39,846 nt of DNA from Treponema sp. (GCA_024690865.1 JAILON010000136.1:1-39846); one strand, 5' to 3'; positions 16,466 through 23,198 are shown, counted from the stretch's first letter. Program-made: numbers and translations. The notes: a model not told the origin generated them from the letters alone.

Positions 16466-17014
16466 CTATTTTTGTCCTGATAACTCTATGTAGATTTGGT
16501 CGGCAAGACCAAAACCTGCATCCTTCGTCAATGCCTCGGCATAGTTGTCGTAGAGCATGTCCTCGTACATATCGCGGGCGTAGGAGTTTCCCTCGCCGGA
16601 GAGCGAGCTTTTCATCACAGTCTTGCGGGCGGAGGAGAGCATCATCTTGACCATGTAGTTCTCCAACTCCATCGACTGCTCGTACAGCGTGCTCGTCCGG
16701 TCGATGACCGGGGTCTTTCCCTTGCTTGTCTTGGAATTTGCGGCGAAGCCCTGGGGCTTGGCGGTCTTGTCCTTCTCGGAGGTGTAGGCCCCGGCAAATC
16801 CCTTGGTGTAGTCACCGGTCAGCCTGTTCGTGCGGTTGATCTGGCTGGAGGAGACGGACGGGGCATTTTTGCCCGCCTTGTCCTTTGCCGTCATCGACTT
16901 GACCAAATTCTCGAACTTGCCTATCTCGCTCTGGCTGCGGGCGGCGTTGACCGAAGCCGTGCCGTCGGAAAGGAAGTTCGTCGCGGAAAAGCCGCCTATG
17001 CCCTGTACGTCCAT
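16466..17014 (-). CDS. flgJ: Rod-binding protein, FlgJ N-terminal type
   Basis: A 182-residue protein matching the rod-binding half of FlgJ, which caps and helps assemble the flagellar rod in the periplasm. The first 115 residues are low-complexity, rich in S, T, K and N, and probably disordered. The conserved part is C-terminal: LENYMVKMMLSSARKTVMKSS, then YARDMYEDMLYDNYAEAL and GFGLADQIYIEL, the usual helical rod-capping motif. The muramidase domain found in enterobacterial FlgJ is absent, as is common outside proteobacteria, so another hydrolase must open the wall. It lies 13 bases after flgG in the same operon and is its last gene. Confidence 0.88.
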   Translation of the reverse strand: MDVQGIGGFSATNFLSDGTASVNAARSQSEIGKFENLVKSMTAKDKAGKNAPSVSSSQINRTNRLTGDYTKGFAGAYTSEKDKTAKPQGFAANSKTSKGKTPVIDRTSTLYEQSMELENYMVKMMLSSARKTVMKSSLSGEGNSYARDMYEDMLYDNYAEALTKDAGFGLADQIYIELSGQK

Positions 17015-17027
17015 CTAGTCACCTGCC

Positions 17028-17822
17028 CTAGCGCTTGATTCCGACGGCGGTCTGGAGCATCGTGTCGCTCGTCTGGATGGCCTTGGAGTTGAACTCGTAG
17101 GCCCGCTGGGCGACGATCATCTGCACCATCTCGTTGACGACGGAGACGTTGCTCATCTCAAGGAACTTGTGCTTGGTGACGCCCATGCCCTCGAAGCCCG
17201 GACGGCCGGCAATCGGCGCACCGGAAGCATTGGTCACCTTGTAGAGGTTGTCTCCCAGGTTCTCAAGGCCCACCTCGTTGGGGAAGCGGTACAGCTCCAG
17301 CTGACCCACCTCGACCGGCTCAAGCCCGCCGTTGACGCGGACGTTCACGCGTCCGTCGTTGCTTATGGCAAGGGTCTCCAGCTGGAAGCCCTCGGGAAGG
17401 ATAATCTCAGGAATAAGGCGGAGGCCGTTCGCGTTGACCATCTGGCCGTTGGAGTCCACCTTGAAGGAACCGTCGCGGGTGTAGGCCCAGCTGCCGTCGT
17501 ACTGCTCCACGCGGAAAAAGCCGTCGCCGACGATGGCGATGTCGGTGTCCACGCCGGTCGCCTGGAGCGAGCCCTGTGTCATGATGCGCTGGGTGGCGGC
17601 AACCTTCACGCCCGTGCCCTGCTGCAGGCCCACCGGAGTCACCGTGTCCTCGGTCGCCGGGGTACCGGACTTCTTGACCGTCTGGTACATCAGGTCCTCA
17701 AACTCGGCCCGATGCTGCTTGAAGCCCGTCGTATTGACGTTTGAAAGGTTGTTGGAAATCGTGTCTATGTTCATCTGCTGGCCGTTCATGCCGGTCGCTG
17801 CATTCCACAAGCTTCTTACCAT
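17028..17822 (-). CDS. flgG: Flagellar distal rod protein FlgG
   Basis: FlgG forms the distal rod of the periplasmic flagellum. At 264 residues it has the family length. The N-terminal signature MVRSLWNAATGMNGQQMNIDTISNNLSNVNTTGFKQ-like segment is canonical. The middle includes ITQGSLQATG and VDTDIAIVGDGFFRVE, and the C-terminal helix carries SNVSVVNEMVQMIVAQRAYEF and ends in TAVGIKR. These N- and C-terminal heptad regions mediate rod packing. It follows flgF after a 46-base gap and precedes flgJ by 13 bases. GAGGA-like purines upstream of the ATG supply a ribosome site. The gene is distinct from FlgF in its SDTMLQTAV ending. Confidence 0.95.
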   Translation of the reverse strand: MVRSLWNAATGMNGQQMNIDTISNNLSNVNTTGFKQHRAEFEDLMYQTVKKSGTPATEDTVTPVGLQQGTGVKVAATQRIMTQGSLQATGVDTDIAIVGDGFFRVEQYDGSWAYTRDGSFKVDSNGQMVNANGLRLIPEIILPEGFQLETLAISNDGRVNVRVNGGLEPVEVGQLELYRFPNEVGLENLGDNLYKVTNASGAPIAGRPGFEGMGVTKHKFLEMSNVSVVNEMVQMIVAQRAYEFNSKAIQTSDTMLQTAVGIKR

Positions 17823-17868
17823 ATTATATCCTCTATCCTCTTCTTCCTTACTTTTTTAACCGTCCCTG

Positions 17869-18669
17869 TCAGACCTGGACTTCCGTCGTCTTGTTCCAGA
17901 GGGTGCCGAGCATGTCGTCCTCGGTCTCGATGGACTTCTGGTTGGCCTCGTAGGCGCGGTTCACCTCGATCATCTGCACCATCTCGTTGACGACGTTGAC
18001 GTTGCTGGTCTCGGTGTAGGCCTGCAGGACCTGGGGCCGCTCGTTCCCCTCGGCGATGTGGTAGTCGCCCGCGATGTTGTTGGTCTTCCAGAATGAGGAG
18101 CCCTGCTTCTTGAGGTAGCGTTCGTTGTCAAAGCGGACGACCTTCAGGCGGTCCACCAGGCCGTTGTCGTCGGCGTTGTAGACCATGCCGTCCTTGTTGA
18201 CGACGAACTTGTCGTCCTTGACGTGGATGGGGCCGCTCTCCCCCATCACCGGATAGCCTTCCTTGGTCAACAGAATTCCCTCTTTGCCGAGATGGAAATT
18301 GCCGTTGCGGGTAAAGCGCTCGCCGTCCGGGGTCTGGACCACGAAGAATCCCTTGCCGCTCAGGGCAAAGTCGGTTGAGGTATCGGTGGATTTGAACGAA
18401 CCTTGGTCAAAGTCCGTGTACAGCTCGTTGGTCTCCACTCCCAGGCCGATCTTTCCAATCACAGGGGCAACGTCGGCGGAGCCGAAAGGAGTTTTGTAAA
18501 CGCCATCCGCCTTGCTCCTGCGAAGGAGAAGCTCGCTGAATTCCTTGCTCACGGGAATATCCTTCTTGAAGCCTGTAGTGTCAACGTTCGCCAGGTTGTT
18601 GGAGATTGTGTCCAGCCTGTTCTGCTGGGCGTTCATGCCGCTGGCTCCGATGTACCATCCTCTAATCAT
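17869..18669 (-). CDS. flgF: Flagellar rod/basal-body protein FlgF
   Basis: FlgF is a proximal rod component of the flagellar basal body. It shares the FlgG-type architecture: IGASGMNAQQNRLDTISNN and LANVDTTGFKKD at the N-terminus, TDFALSGKGFFVVQTPDGE in the middle, and SNVNVVNEMVQMIEVNRAYEA at the C-terminus. I place the start at ATG 18669, because GAGGTG lies four bases upstream and the protein then begins MIRGWYIGASG; an ATG four codons earlier lacks this. The length is 266 residues. It is the first gene of flgF-flgG-flgJ and lies directly behind a sigma-28-like promoter, so the operon may belong to the motility sigma factor's regulon. Confidence 0.94.
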   Translation of the reverse strand: MIRGWYIGASGMNAQQNRLDTISNNLANVDTTGFKKDIPVSKEFSELLLRRSKADGVYKTPFGSADVAPVIGKIGLGVETNELYTDFDQGSFKSTDTSTDFALSGKGFFVVQTPDGERFTRNGNFHLGKEGILLTKEGYPVMGESGPIHVKDDKFVVNKDGMVYNADDNGLVDRLKVVRFDNERYLKKQGSSFWKTNNIAGDYHIAEGNERPQVLQAYTETSNVNVVNEMVQMIEVNRAYEANQKSIETEDDMLGTLWNKTTEVQV

Positions 18670-18686
18670 GTAGCACCTCACTTTTT

Positions 18687-18713
18687 ATATCGGCAGCTGC
18701 CCCGCAAACTTGC
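18687..18713 (-). promoter_or_regulatory. Sigma-28 (FliA)-type promoter for flgF
   Basis: On the minus strand, GCAAGTTT (18706-18713), 11 bases and GCCGATAT (18687-18694) match the sigma-28 consensus TAAAGTTT-N11-GCCGATAA at 6/8 and 7/8 positions with exact spacing. Transcription would begin near 18680, leaving a short leader that contains GAGGTG. Confidence 0.75.
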
Positions 18714-18810
18714 GCGGAAAAAGTTTTGGTTCTCAACTCGTGACCGCCGCCAGAACCGTCAACTGCTGTTTTGACAAGTCCAGATTCCAGTCACAAAGAA
18801 TCCCAGTCTC

Positions 18811-18863
18811 AAAACAAAAAGCCCCGTCGCAGACCGGGAGCATGCTCACGGTACGGGCGGGGC
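18811..18863 (-). terminator. Terminator after the FGE-fold lipoprotein gene
   Basis: On the minus strand, GCCCCG (18858-18863) pairs with CGGGGC (18821-18826), enclosing an inner stem ACCG/CGGT with a GAGCATGCTC palindrome. TTTTTGTTTT follows. It ends the leftward lipoprotein transcript. The rest of the 18714-18973 gap holds only the hairpin at 18937 and no reading frame I can support. Confidence 0.75.
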
Positions 18864-18936
18864 AATCAGACGAGGTCCGCTGGTTCAGACCGGGGTGGCT
18901 TACGGCTTTGCGGTGAAGTAGCCGGGGGTGGATGGG

Positions 18937-18959
18937 CCGCCGTGCGACAGGCACGACGG
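18937..18959 (-). other. GC-rich hairpin just past the lipoprotein stop
   Basis: CCGCCGTGC (18937-18945) and GCACGACGG (18951-18959) form a nine-base-pair stem (one G-T) around a GACAG loop. It lies 14 bases beyond the stop codon of the FGE-fold lipoprotein and has no T tract, so it is not an ordinary terminator. A short GC-rich hairpin immediately after the variable region is typical of targets of diversity-generating retroelements; that reading is an inference. Confidence 0.6.
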
Positions 18960-18973
18960 CAGGGGGTGATAGG

Positions 18974-19975
18974 TCAGTTGCCGGTGTAGCACACGCGGAA
19001 GCCTTGTTCGTCGATCCGGTACCACTGGCCCATGCCGCTCCTGCTGGAGACAGTGCAGTAGTCCGAGCCGGAACTAAAGTACCCGCCACGATAAACGCGG
19101 GCAGGGCCAGAAGAAGGTCCGGTGGGATCCGTCACAGCACTGCTGCCCAAACTGCTGTCGTACCAGTCCCAGCACCACTCTCGGACGTTCCCGCTCATGT
19201 CGTACAGGCCTTTCGCATTCGGCAGCTTCGTCTTGACAGGCTGTGTTACGTAGCCTCTATTCCCGTTATACCATGCGTAGTCGCTGAGCGAACTTTCCGC
19301 CGTTGTTCCGCTCCATGTACGTACGTCCGTCGTCGTGTCGCCTGCACGGGCGGCATATTCCCACTCCGCTTCAGTCGGCAGCCGGTAGCCGTTCGCAGTA
19401 AAGTCGCAGACTACGGCATTCCAAGTCGCATTGTCACTTGAGGGAACGGTTCCCCATGCTGCCGTATCCGTGTTTCCACCGATGCTGTAGCAGGGAGTCC
19501 GCCCTTCCTGTCGGCTCCGTTTGTTGCAGTAGACGATTGCATCGTACCAGCTGACTTGCTCCACAGGTCTGGTCCCATCGAATCCATCCCCGCGGGTAAG
19601 CCCGCTCGGATTCGCCCCCATCACCGCCTGGTACTCCGTCTGCGTTACCTCGTGGTCGCAGATATAGAAGTCTCGGGTCAGCGTCACGCTGTGCACGGGG
19701 GTCATGAGAAAATGAGCAAAGCTGCACCCCATCGAGAAGGTTCCGGCATCCATCTTGACAAAGGCGGTCGTAACCGTATTTGACGATGTGCTGCTGCCAG
19801 AGGCTGTGCCGGAGGTCGTACTGCTCCCCGCACCGGATGTGTCAGTGCTCGGGGTATAGGTCTCCTCGTCCTGTTTGTTCTTGCTTCCGTTCCCGTTGTC
19901 GCAGGATACCAAAGCAAGGGCCATTCCTGCCCCCACAAGGGCGAGCACAATGCCCTTCTTCAGCAGTTTTTTCAT
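18974..19975 (-). CDS. Formylglycine-generating-enzyme-fold (SUMF1) lipoprotein
   Basis: A 333-residue surface-type lipoprotein. The signal peptide ends in lipobox ALVSC with C25 as the lipidation site. A Ser/Thr/Gly-rich linker covers residues about 37-70. The rest is an FGE-sulfatase/C-type-lectin-like domain, shown by FSMGCS, VTQTEYQAVMGANPS, PVEQVSWYDAIVYCNK, RLPTEAEWEYAARAG, GLYDMSGNVREWCWDWY, RVYRGGYF and QGFRVCYTG. The catalytic cysteines of true FGE are not evident, so a binding role is more likely than enzyme activity. In Treponema denticola a protein of this fold, TvpA, is the target of a diversity-generating retroelement. The C-terminal segment after RVYRGG is rich in NNC codons and followed by a hairpin. 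The gene has its own strong promoter and a G10 tract in the leader. Confidence 0.9.
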   Translation of the reverse strand: MKKLLKKGIVLALVGAGMALALVSCDNGNGSKNKQDEETYTPSTDTSGAGSSTTSGTASGSSTSSNTVTTAFVKMDAGTFSMGCSFAHFLMTPVHSVTLTRDFYICDHEVTQTEYQAVMGANPSGLTRGDGFDGTRPVEQVSWYDAIVYCNKRSRQEGRTPCYSIGGNTDTAAWGTVPSSDNATWNAVVCDFTANGYRLPTEAEWEYAARAGDTTTDVRTWSGTTAESSLSDYAWYNGNRGYVTQPVKTKLPNAKGLYDMSGNVREWCWDWYDSSLGSSAVTDPTGPSSGPARVYRGGYFSSGSDYCTVSSRSGMGQWYRIDEQGFRVCYTGN

Positions 19976-20029
19976 AGCTTACTCCTTTTTCAGGAGGGCG
20001 GGCGAAGTATGACCGCACGGAGTCTGTTA

Positions 20030-20039
20030 CCCCCCCCCC
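20030..20039 (-). repeat. G10 homopolymer in the leader of the FGE-fold lipoprotein gene
   Basis: Ten consecutive Cs on plus are ten Gs in the transcript sense, about 55 bases before the ATG and roughly 10-20 bases after the predicted transcription start. Length changes could alter leader structure or transcription. In T. pallidum, poly-G tracts upstream of tpr genes modulate expression, although there they lie upstream of the start of transcription. Confidence 0.8.
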
Positions 20040-20056
20040 TAACTAACATTCCACAA

Positions 20057-20085
20057 ATTATCGTAGACAGCGCGCGTTTTGTCAA
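20057..20085 (-). promoter_or_regulatory. Promoter of the FGE-fold lipoprotein gene
   Basis: On the minus strand, a perfect TTGACA (20080-20085) is followed after 17 bases by GATAAT (20057-20062). It lies between the antitoxin stop and the G10 tract. The leader of about 75 bases ends with a GGAG ribosome site before the ATG at 19975. Confidence 0.8.
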
Positions 20086-20118
20086 GGGAGAAGCGGTAAG
20101 AAAGCGCAACAGCCGTAT

Positions 20119-20397
20119 TTACAAGGCAGAAGCCACAGGCATCAGGCTGTAGCCAAGTTCATGCAACACGGAAAGGAGCGTCTTTACCTTCACATTCTCC
20201 GCCTTGCCGGTACGGAGCTGCTGTATCGTCGTTGGAGAGACGCCAGCCCTTGCCGCAAGCTCCCGGACGCTCAAGTCGGAATGTTCCATTTGCTCACACA
20301 TGAATTCAGAAATAAGAAACTCTCCGTAACTCTTCTCAAAACCGGCTTTCCACTCAGGGTTTTCCATCATACGGTCAAATGTACTCTTCATAGTCAT
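20119..20397 (-). CDS. XRE-family antitoxin (HigA-like)
   Basis: A 92-residue DNA-binding protein with a central helix-turn-helix: LSVRELAARAGVSPTTIQQL (about residues 43-62), followed by VKTLLSVLHELGYSL. This is the usual XRE/Cro fold of antitoxins encoded after their toxins. It should bind the toxin and repress the shared promoter at 20777-20806. The ATG at 20397 lies inside the 3' end of the toxin gene (23-base overlap), and a second in-frame ATG two codons later is possible. The toxin-first order matches higBA systems. No terminator is visible after it. Confidence 0.85.
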   Translation of the reverse strand: MTMKSTFDRMMENPEWKAGFEKSYGEFLISEFMCEQMEHSDLSVRELAARAGVSPTTIQQLRTGKAENVKVKTLLSVLHELGYSLMPVASAL

Positions 20398-20770
20398 AAT
20401 AAGTACCCTCCCTTACGCGGTTTATGTAATCCGAACGTGCCGTAAGGGCACATTCCTTGTCCTGTTTCCTCAGTTTCTGAGTTTTTTTCACAAATGCGTT
20501 CGTTATTATTATCTTTCCGCCTTCGTAAAAGAACGACAGGAACCTGTTCGGCTGAGGCTTGAACGCATAAATCCCATCGTCCTCGTTCCTGTATTTCGTT
20601 TTGTCCGAAATAAAGCCGAAATCTCCCATTCGTTTTACCAGATGAAAGAATCTTTGCTGGTCTGTAAAAGACAAGCTGTTGAAAAACTCAAGCGGTTGGC
20701 TCTCATTTTTCTGGTTGTAGTACCATTCTATTGTGAATTTCTTGCCTCTGTAAGCAACGAATTCTTTCAT
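20375..20770 (-). CDS. RelE/HigB-type toxin (Gp49-like, DUF891)
   Basis: A 131-residue protein of the phage Gp49/HigB group, expected to act as a ribosome-dependent mRNA interferase. The recognisable core is IYAFKPQPNRFLSFFYEGGKIIITNAFVKKTQKL, split as KPQPNRFLSFF and ITNAFVKKTQKLRKQ, with the basic residues usual in this fold; RSDYINR follows. ATG 20770 gives MKEFVAYRGKKF; the frame continues upstream to 20860 but would cross the promoter. Only six bases separate the -10 box from this ATG, so the message is probably leaderless. The pair lies between a phase-variable-looking lipoprotein gene and pta. Codon use is more AT-rich than in the neighbouring genes, consistent with acquisition. Confidence 0.82.
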   Translation of the reverse strand: MKEFVAYRGKKFTIEWYYNQKNESQPLEFFNSLSFTDQQRFFHLVKRMGDFGFISDKTKYRNEDDGIYAFKPQPNRFLSFFYEGGKIIITNAFVKKTQKLRKQDKECALTARSDYINRVREGTYYDYEEYI

Positions 20771-20776
20771 GGCTAC

Positions 20777-20806
20777 AGTGTAACAGTATGCTGTTACAAA
20801 TGTCAA
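20777..20806 (-). promoter_or_regulatory. Toxin-antitoxin promoter with palindromic operator
   Basis: On the minus strand, a perfect TTGACA (20801-20806) is followed after 18 bases by TACACT (20777-20782). A perfect inverted repeat GTAACAG-TATG-CTGTTAC (20780-20797) fills the spacer and overlaps the -10 box, where a bound antitoxin would block polymerase. Transcription would begin at or very near the toxin ATG. Confidence 0.8.
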
Positions 20807-20882
20807 GGCACAGAAAACAGAGGCTGCGCATATCACGATGCATATCATACACAGAAGCAACCGCCGGACGGTCTGATTTCAC

Positions 20883-21006
20883 AAAGCGACAGCTTTATGG
20901 AGCCAAAGCGGCAGCTTTATGGAGCCAAAGCAGCAACTTTGACGTCTTAAAGCAGCAACTTTGACGTCTTAAAGCAGCAACTTTATGGTGTCAAAGCGGC
21001 AGCTTT
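20883..21006. repeat. Six 14-bp cores at an exact 22-bp period
   Basis: Cores begin at 20883, 20905, 20927, 20949, 20971 and 20993. Each reads AAAGC-(G/A)(G/A)CA-(G/A)CTTT, so AAAGC/GCTTT are inverted arms in cores 1, 2 and 6, and AAAG/CTTT in cores 3-5. Eight-base linkers are ATGGAGCC twice, GACGTCTT twice and ATGGTGTC once. No ORF crosses the array. It fills the gap between the divergent toxin-antitoxin and pta promoters. Two helical turns per unit would place all cores on one face of the DNA. Confidence 0.9.
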
Positions 21007-21032
21007 ACATCCCCCACTCCCGGACAAAACCC

Positions 21033-21061
21033 TTGTAAAAGAGCCTCCTTGGGTGTATGAT
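21033..21061 (+). promoter_or_regulatory. pta promoter
   Basis: TTGTAA (21033-21038) is followed after 17 bases by TATGAT (21056-21061). The leader is about 35 bases and ends with AGAGG before the pta ATG. The same CTTGTAAAAG wording recurs at the capA-like gene promoter (32784). Confidence 0.75.
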
Positions 21062-21102
21062 GGAAGCCTACGATTCACACATTATTATAGAAGAGGTTTT
21101 AC

Positions 21103-22137
21103 ATGAACTTTGTAGAAGAGATGAAGAAGAAGGCCAAGGACTACCAGAACTCGCTCGTCCTGCCCGAGGGGACGGAGGAGCGCACGGTACAGGCCGCCGC
21201 CAAGATTGTCGCGGAAAAGCTCGCCAAGAAGGTGACGCTCTTTGGAAAGAAAGAAGACGTGGAGAAGGTCGCCAAGGACAAGGGCGTCTCCCTGGACGGC
21301 ATAGACATCATCGACCCGGCCACGTCAGACTGGCTGGAGGACTTCGGCAAGGAATACTTCGAGGAGCGCAAGGGCAAGGTCAACAAGAAGACCGGTCAGG
21401 CCGAGGTGCCGGACGTGGAGTCAGCCAAGGGCTTCCTCGTCAAGAACCCGCTCTTCTTCGGCGCGATGATGGTCCGTCTGGGCAAGGCAGACGCGATGGT
21501 CTCAGGAGCCCTCTCCGCCACGGCAGACCTGCTCCGCGCGGGCCTCAAGGTCATCGGAACTGCGAAGGGCACCAAGACCGCCTCTTCCTGCTTCGTCATG
21601 GACACCCATGACAAGAAGTGGGGCAAGGACGGCTACCTCATCTTCGCCGACTGCGCCGTCAACCCGCGTCCGACTGCCGAGCAGCTGGCCGACATCGCGC
21701 TGGACTCCGCCAAGTCCTGCCGTGACCTCTTGGGCGCGGAGCCTGCCGTCGCCATGCTCTCCTTCTCTTCCAAGGGTTCTGCCGGAGGCGAGGACGTGCA
21801 GAAGGTGCAGGACGCGGTCAAGATGGCCCACGAGCGTGAGCCGGGCCTCCTTCTGGACGGCGAACTGCAGGCTGACGCAGCCCTGATCCCCGAGGTGACC
21901 GCCCGCAAGGCCCCCGGTTCCCCCATCACCGGCAAGGTGAACACCGTCGTGTTCCCCAGCCTGGAGGCGGGAAACATCGGCTACAAGCTGGTCCAGCGCT
22001 TCTCCGGCGCAGACGCCTACGGCCCCATCCTGCAGGGCTTTGCCCAGCCGATAAGCGACCTGAGCCGCGGTTGCTCCGTCGAGGAAATCGTCGTTACGAG
22101 CGCGATTACCCTCGTGCAGGCGGGCAAGAAGAACTAG
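21103..22137 (+). CDS. pta: Phosphate acetyltransferase
   Basis: Pta interconverts acetyl-CoA and acetyl phosphate; with acetate kinase it yields ATP and acetate in fermentative spirochaetes. The 344 residues match the short single-domain Pta. Supporting motifs are LVLPEGTEERTVQAA near the N-terminus, GAMMVRLGKADAMVSGA, the SFSSKGSA segment, DGELQADAALIPEV, and VFPSLEAGNIGYKLVQRF with GADAYGPILQGFAQPISDLSRGCS, which form the CoA and phosphate sites. AGAAGAGG lies seven bases before the ATG. The gene shows strong codon bias (nearly all codons end in C or G), suggesting high expression. No acetate kinase gene lies nearby. A hairpin follows the stop. Confidence 0.96.
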   Translation: MNFVEEMKKKAKDYQNSLVLPEGTEERTVQAAAKIVAEKLAKKVTLFGKKEDVEKVAKDKGVSLDGIDIIDPATSDWLEDFGKEYFEERKGKVNKKTGQAEVPDVESAKGFLVKNPLFFGAMMVRLGKADAMVSGALSATADLLRAGLKVIGTAKGTKTASSCFVMDTHDKKWGKDGYLIFADCAVNPRPTAEQLADIALDSAKSCRDLLGAEPAVAMLSFSSKGSAGGEDVQKVQDAVKMAHEREPGLLLDGELQADAALIPEVTARKAPGSPITGKVNTVVFPSLEAGNIGYKLVQRFSGADAYGPILQGFAQPISDLSRGCSVEEIVVTSAITLVQAGKKN

Positions 22138-22150
22138 GAACAATTCCTTA

Positions 22151-22179
22151 CCGGGTCGGTTGCTTTCTGGCCGACCCGG
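22151..22179 (+). terminator. Hairpin after pta
   Basis: CCGGGTCGG (22151-22159) pairs with CCGACCCGG (22171-22179) in a perfect nine-base-pair stem. GCTATAATATAAC follows instead of a T tract, so termination may be partial. The next gene's promoter begins inside the loop. Confidence 0.55.
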
Positions 22180-22188
22180 TGCTATAAT
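22160..22188 (+). promoter_or_regulatory. Diguanylate cyclase gene promoter
   Basis: TTGCTT (22160-22165) is followed after 17 bases by a perfect TATAAT (22183-22188). The -35 box and spacer lie within the loop and right arm of the pta hairpin. Transcription would start near 22195. Confidence 0.7.
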
Positions 22189-22203
22189 ATAACATAATAT
22201 GGT

Positions 22204-22233
22204 ATGAAACTGAAAGCATTGATGGGCAGATGA
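22204..22233 (+). CDS. Possible nine-residue leader peptide
   Basis: ATG 22204 opens a short frame, MKLKALMGR, whose TGA (22231-22233) overlaps the ATG of the cyclase gene (22230). The cyclase ATG has no clear ribosome site of its own, so this mini-frame could feed ribosomes to it. It is close to the predicted transcription start. Such short frames also occur by chance. Confidence 0.3.
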   Translation: MKLKALMGR

Positions 22234-23198
22234 CGAACGAGACACAACTCAAACGCTGGATTACATACATAAGCTTCACATTCTCGATGGTCGCCAACAT
22301 CATCGGGCTCATCGCGAGCAGGGGCACGCCGTCCATGTTCGCCACCGCAGTTTTCTTCTTGGTCCACGTGCTGGCATTCCTGATTTTCTGCGTCTGGAAA
22401 AAGATGCAGGACATCTACCTGCGCTACGTCCTCATCATCTTCATGATGACGCTCTTTCCCTTCATCCTCTGGACCACGCCCAAGCCCCAGCAGGCGACGC
22501 TCTACGTCTTCATCATCCCCAGCTTCTACGCCATATCGATGCGAAGGAAGAGGGACGTCATCCTGCCGTTCATAAACGGCATCATCATGGCCGTCATCAT
22601 CTACCTCAAGATCAACATCCTCTATGCCGTGGTGTTCCTGACGGTCTTCACGTTCAGCATATTCATGCTGTCGCTCTTCTCCACGACCCTCTTCGACAAT
22701 TTCGCCGAGCTGGAGAAGGCCTACGCCATCATCACCGACATGGCCAGGAAGGATAGGCTGACCGGCATATACAATCGGGTTGGACTGGAAAATGCCTTGA
22801 AGGGCCGGGAGAAGGACCCCTGCTACGCCATCATGCTGGACATAGACTTCTTCAAGCAGGTCAACGACACCTACGGACACGAGGCAGGGGACAACATCCT
22901 CTTCCTCATGGGAGGCATACTGCACAAGTTCACGAGCAGGGACTTCATGGTTTCGCGCCGGGGTGGGGAGGAATTCCTGCTCTACTCGTTCAAGGGCTAC
23001 GAGGAGACGATGGACATCATGGACGACATATATGCGGAGGTGGAAAAAACGCTCCTCATCGGGAAGGAGCACGTGCACATCAGCGCGGGAATCAGCGGCA
23101 GGGGATTTGTTTCGGAAGAGCTTGTTGCCGACGCGGACAGGAAGCTCTACCATTCCAAGCAGACGGGAAGGAACAGGATAACATCCCAGCTGCCATAG
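22230..23198 (+). CDS. Membrane-bound diguanylate cyclase (GGDEF domain)
   Basis: Makes the second messenger cyclic di-GMP from two GTP. The first 155 residues hold about five or six hydrophobic segments (for example ISFTFSMVANIIGLIA, FATAVFFLVHVLAFLIF, YVLIIFMMTLFPFIL and INILYAVVFLTVFTFSIFML), acting as a membrane sensor without a known domain name. A short helical linker (NFAELEKAYAIITDMA) leads into the GGDEF domain: DRLTGIYNRVGLE, LDIDFFKQVNDTYGHEAGD with the metal-binding aspartates, and the signature RRGGEEFLL (GGEEF, active form, about residues 244-249). HISAGIS and ADRKLYHSKQTGRN close the domain. An RxxD inhibitory site is not obvious upstream. The last gene before the scaffold/Maf operon, it has its own promoter. 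Confidence 0.94.
   Translation: MTNETQLKRWITYISFTFSMVANIIGLIASRGTPSMFATAVFFLVHVLAFLIFCVWKKMQDIYLRYVLIIFMMTLFPFILWTTPKPQQATLYVFIIPSFYAISMRRKRDVILPFINGIIMAVIIYLKINILYAVVFLTVFTFSIFMLSLFSTTLFDNFAELEKAYAIITDMARKDRLTGIYNRVGLENALKGREKDPCYAIMLDIDFFKQVNDTYGHEAGDNILFLMGGILHKFTSRDFMVSRRGGEEFLLYSFKGYEETMDIMDDIYAEVEKTLLIGKEHVHISAGISGRGFVSEELVADADRKLYHSKQTGRNRITSQLP

Noticed and set aside
20771..20860. Upstream extension of the toxin to 20860
   Set aside because: It covers the TTGACA promoter and the palindromic operator; the cysteine-rich hydrophobic lead is not found in the toxin family.
20883..21006. CRISPR array
   Set aside because: The repeated cores are only 14 bp with eight-base linkers, several linkers are identical, and no cas gene is present. 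It is a short tandem-repeat array.
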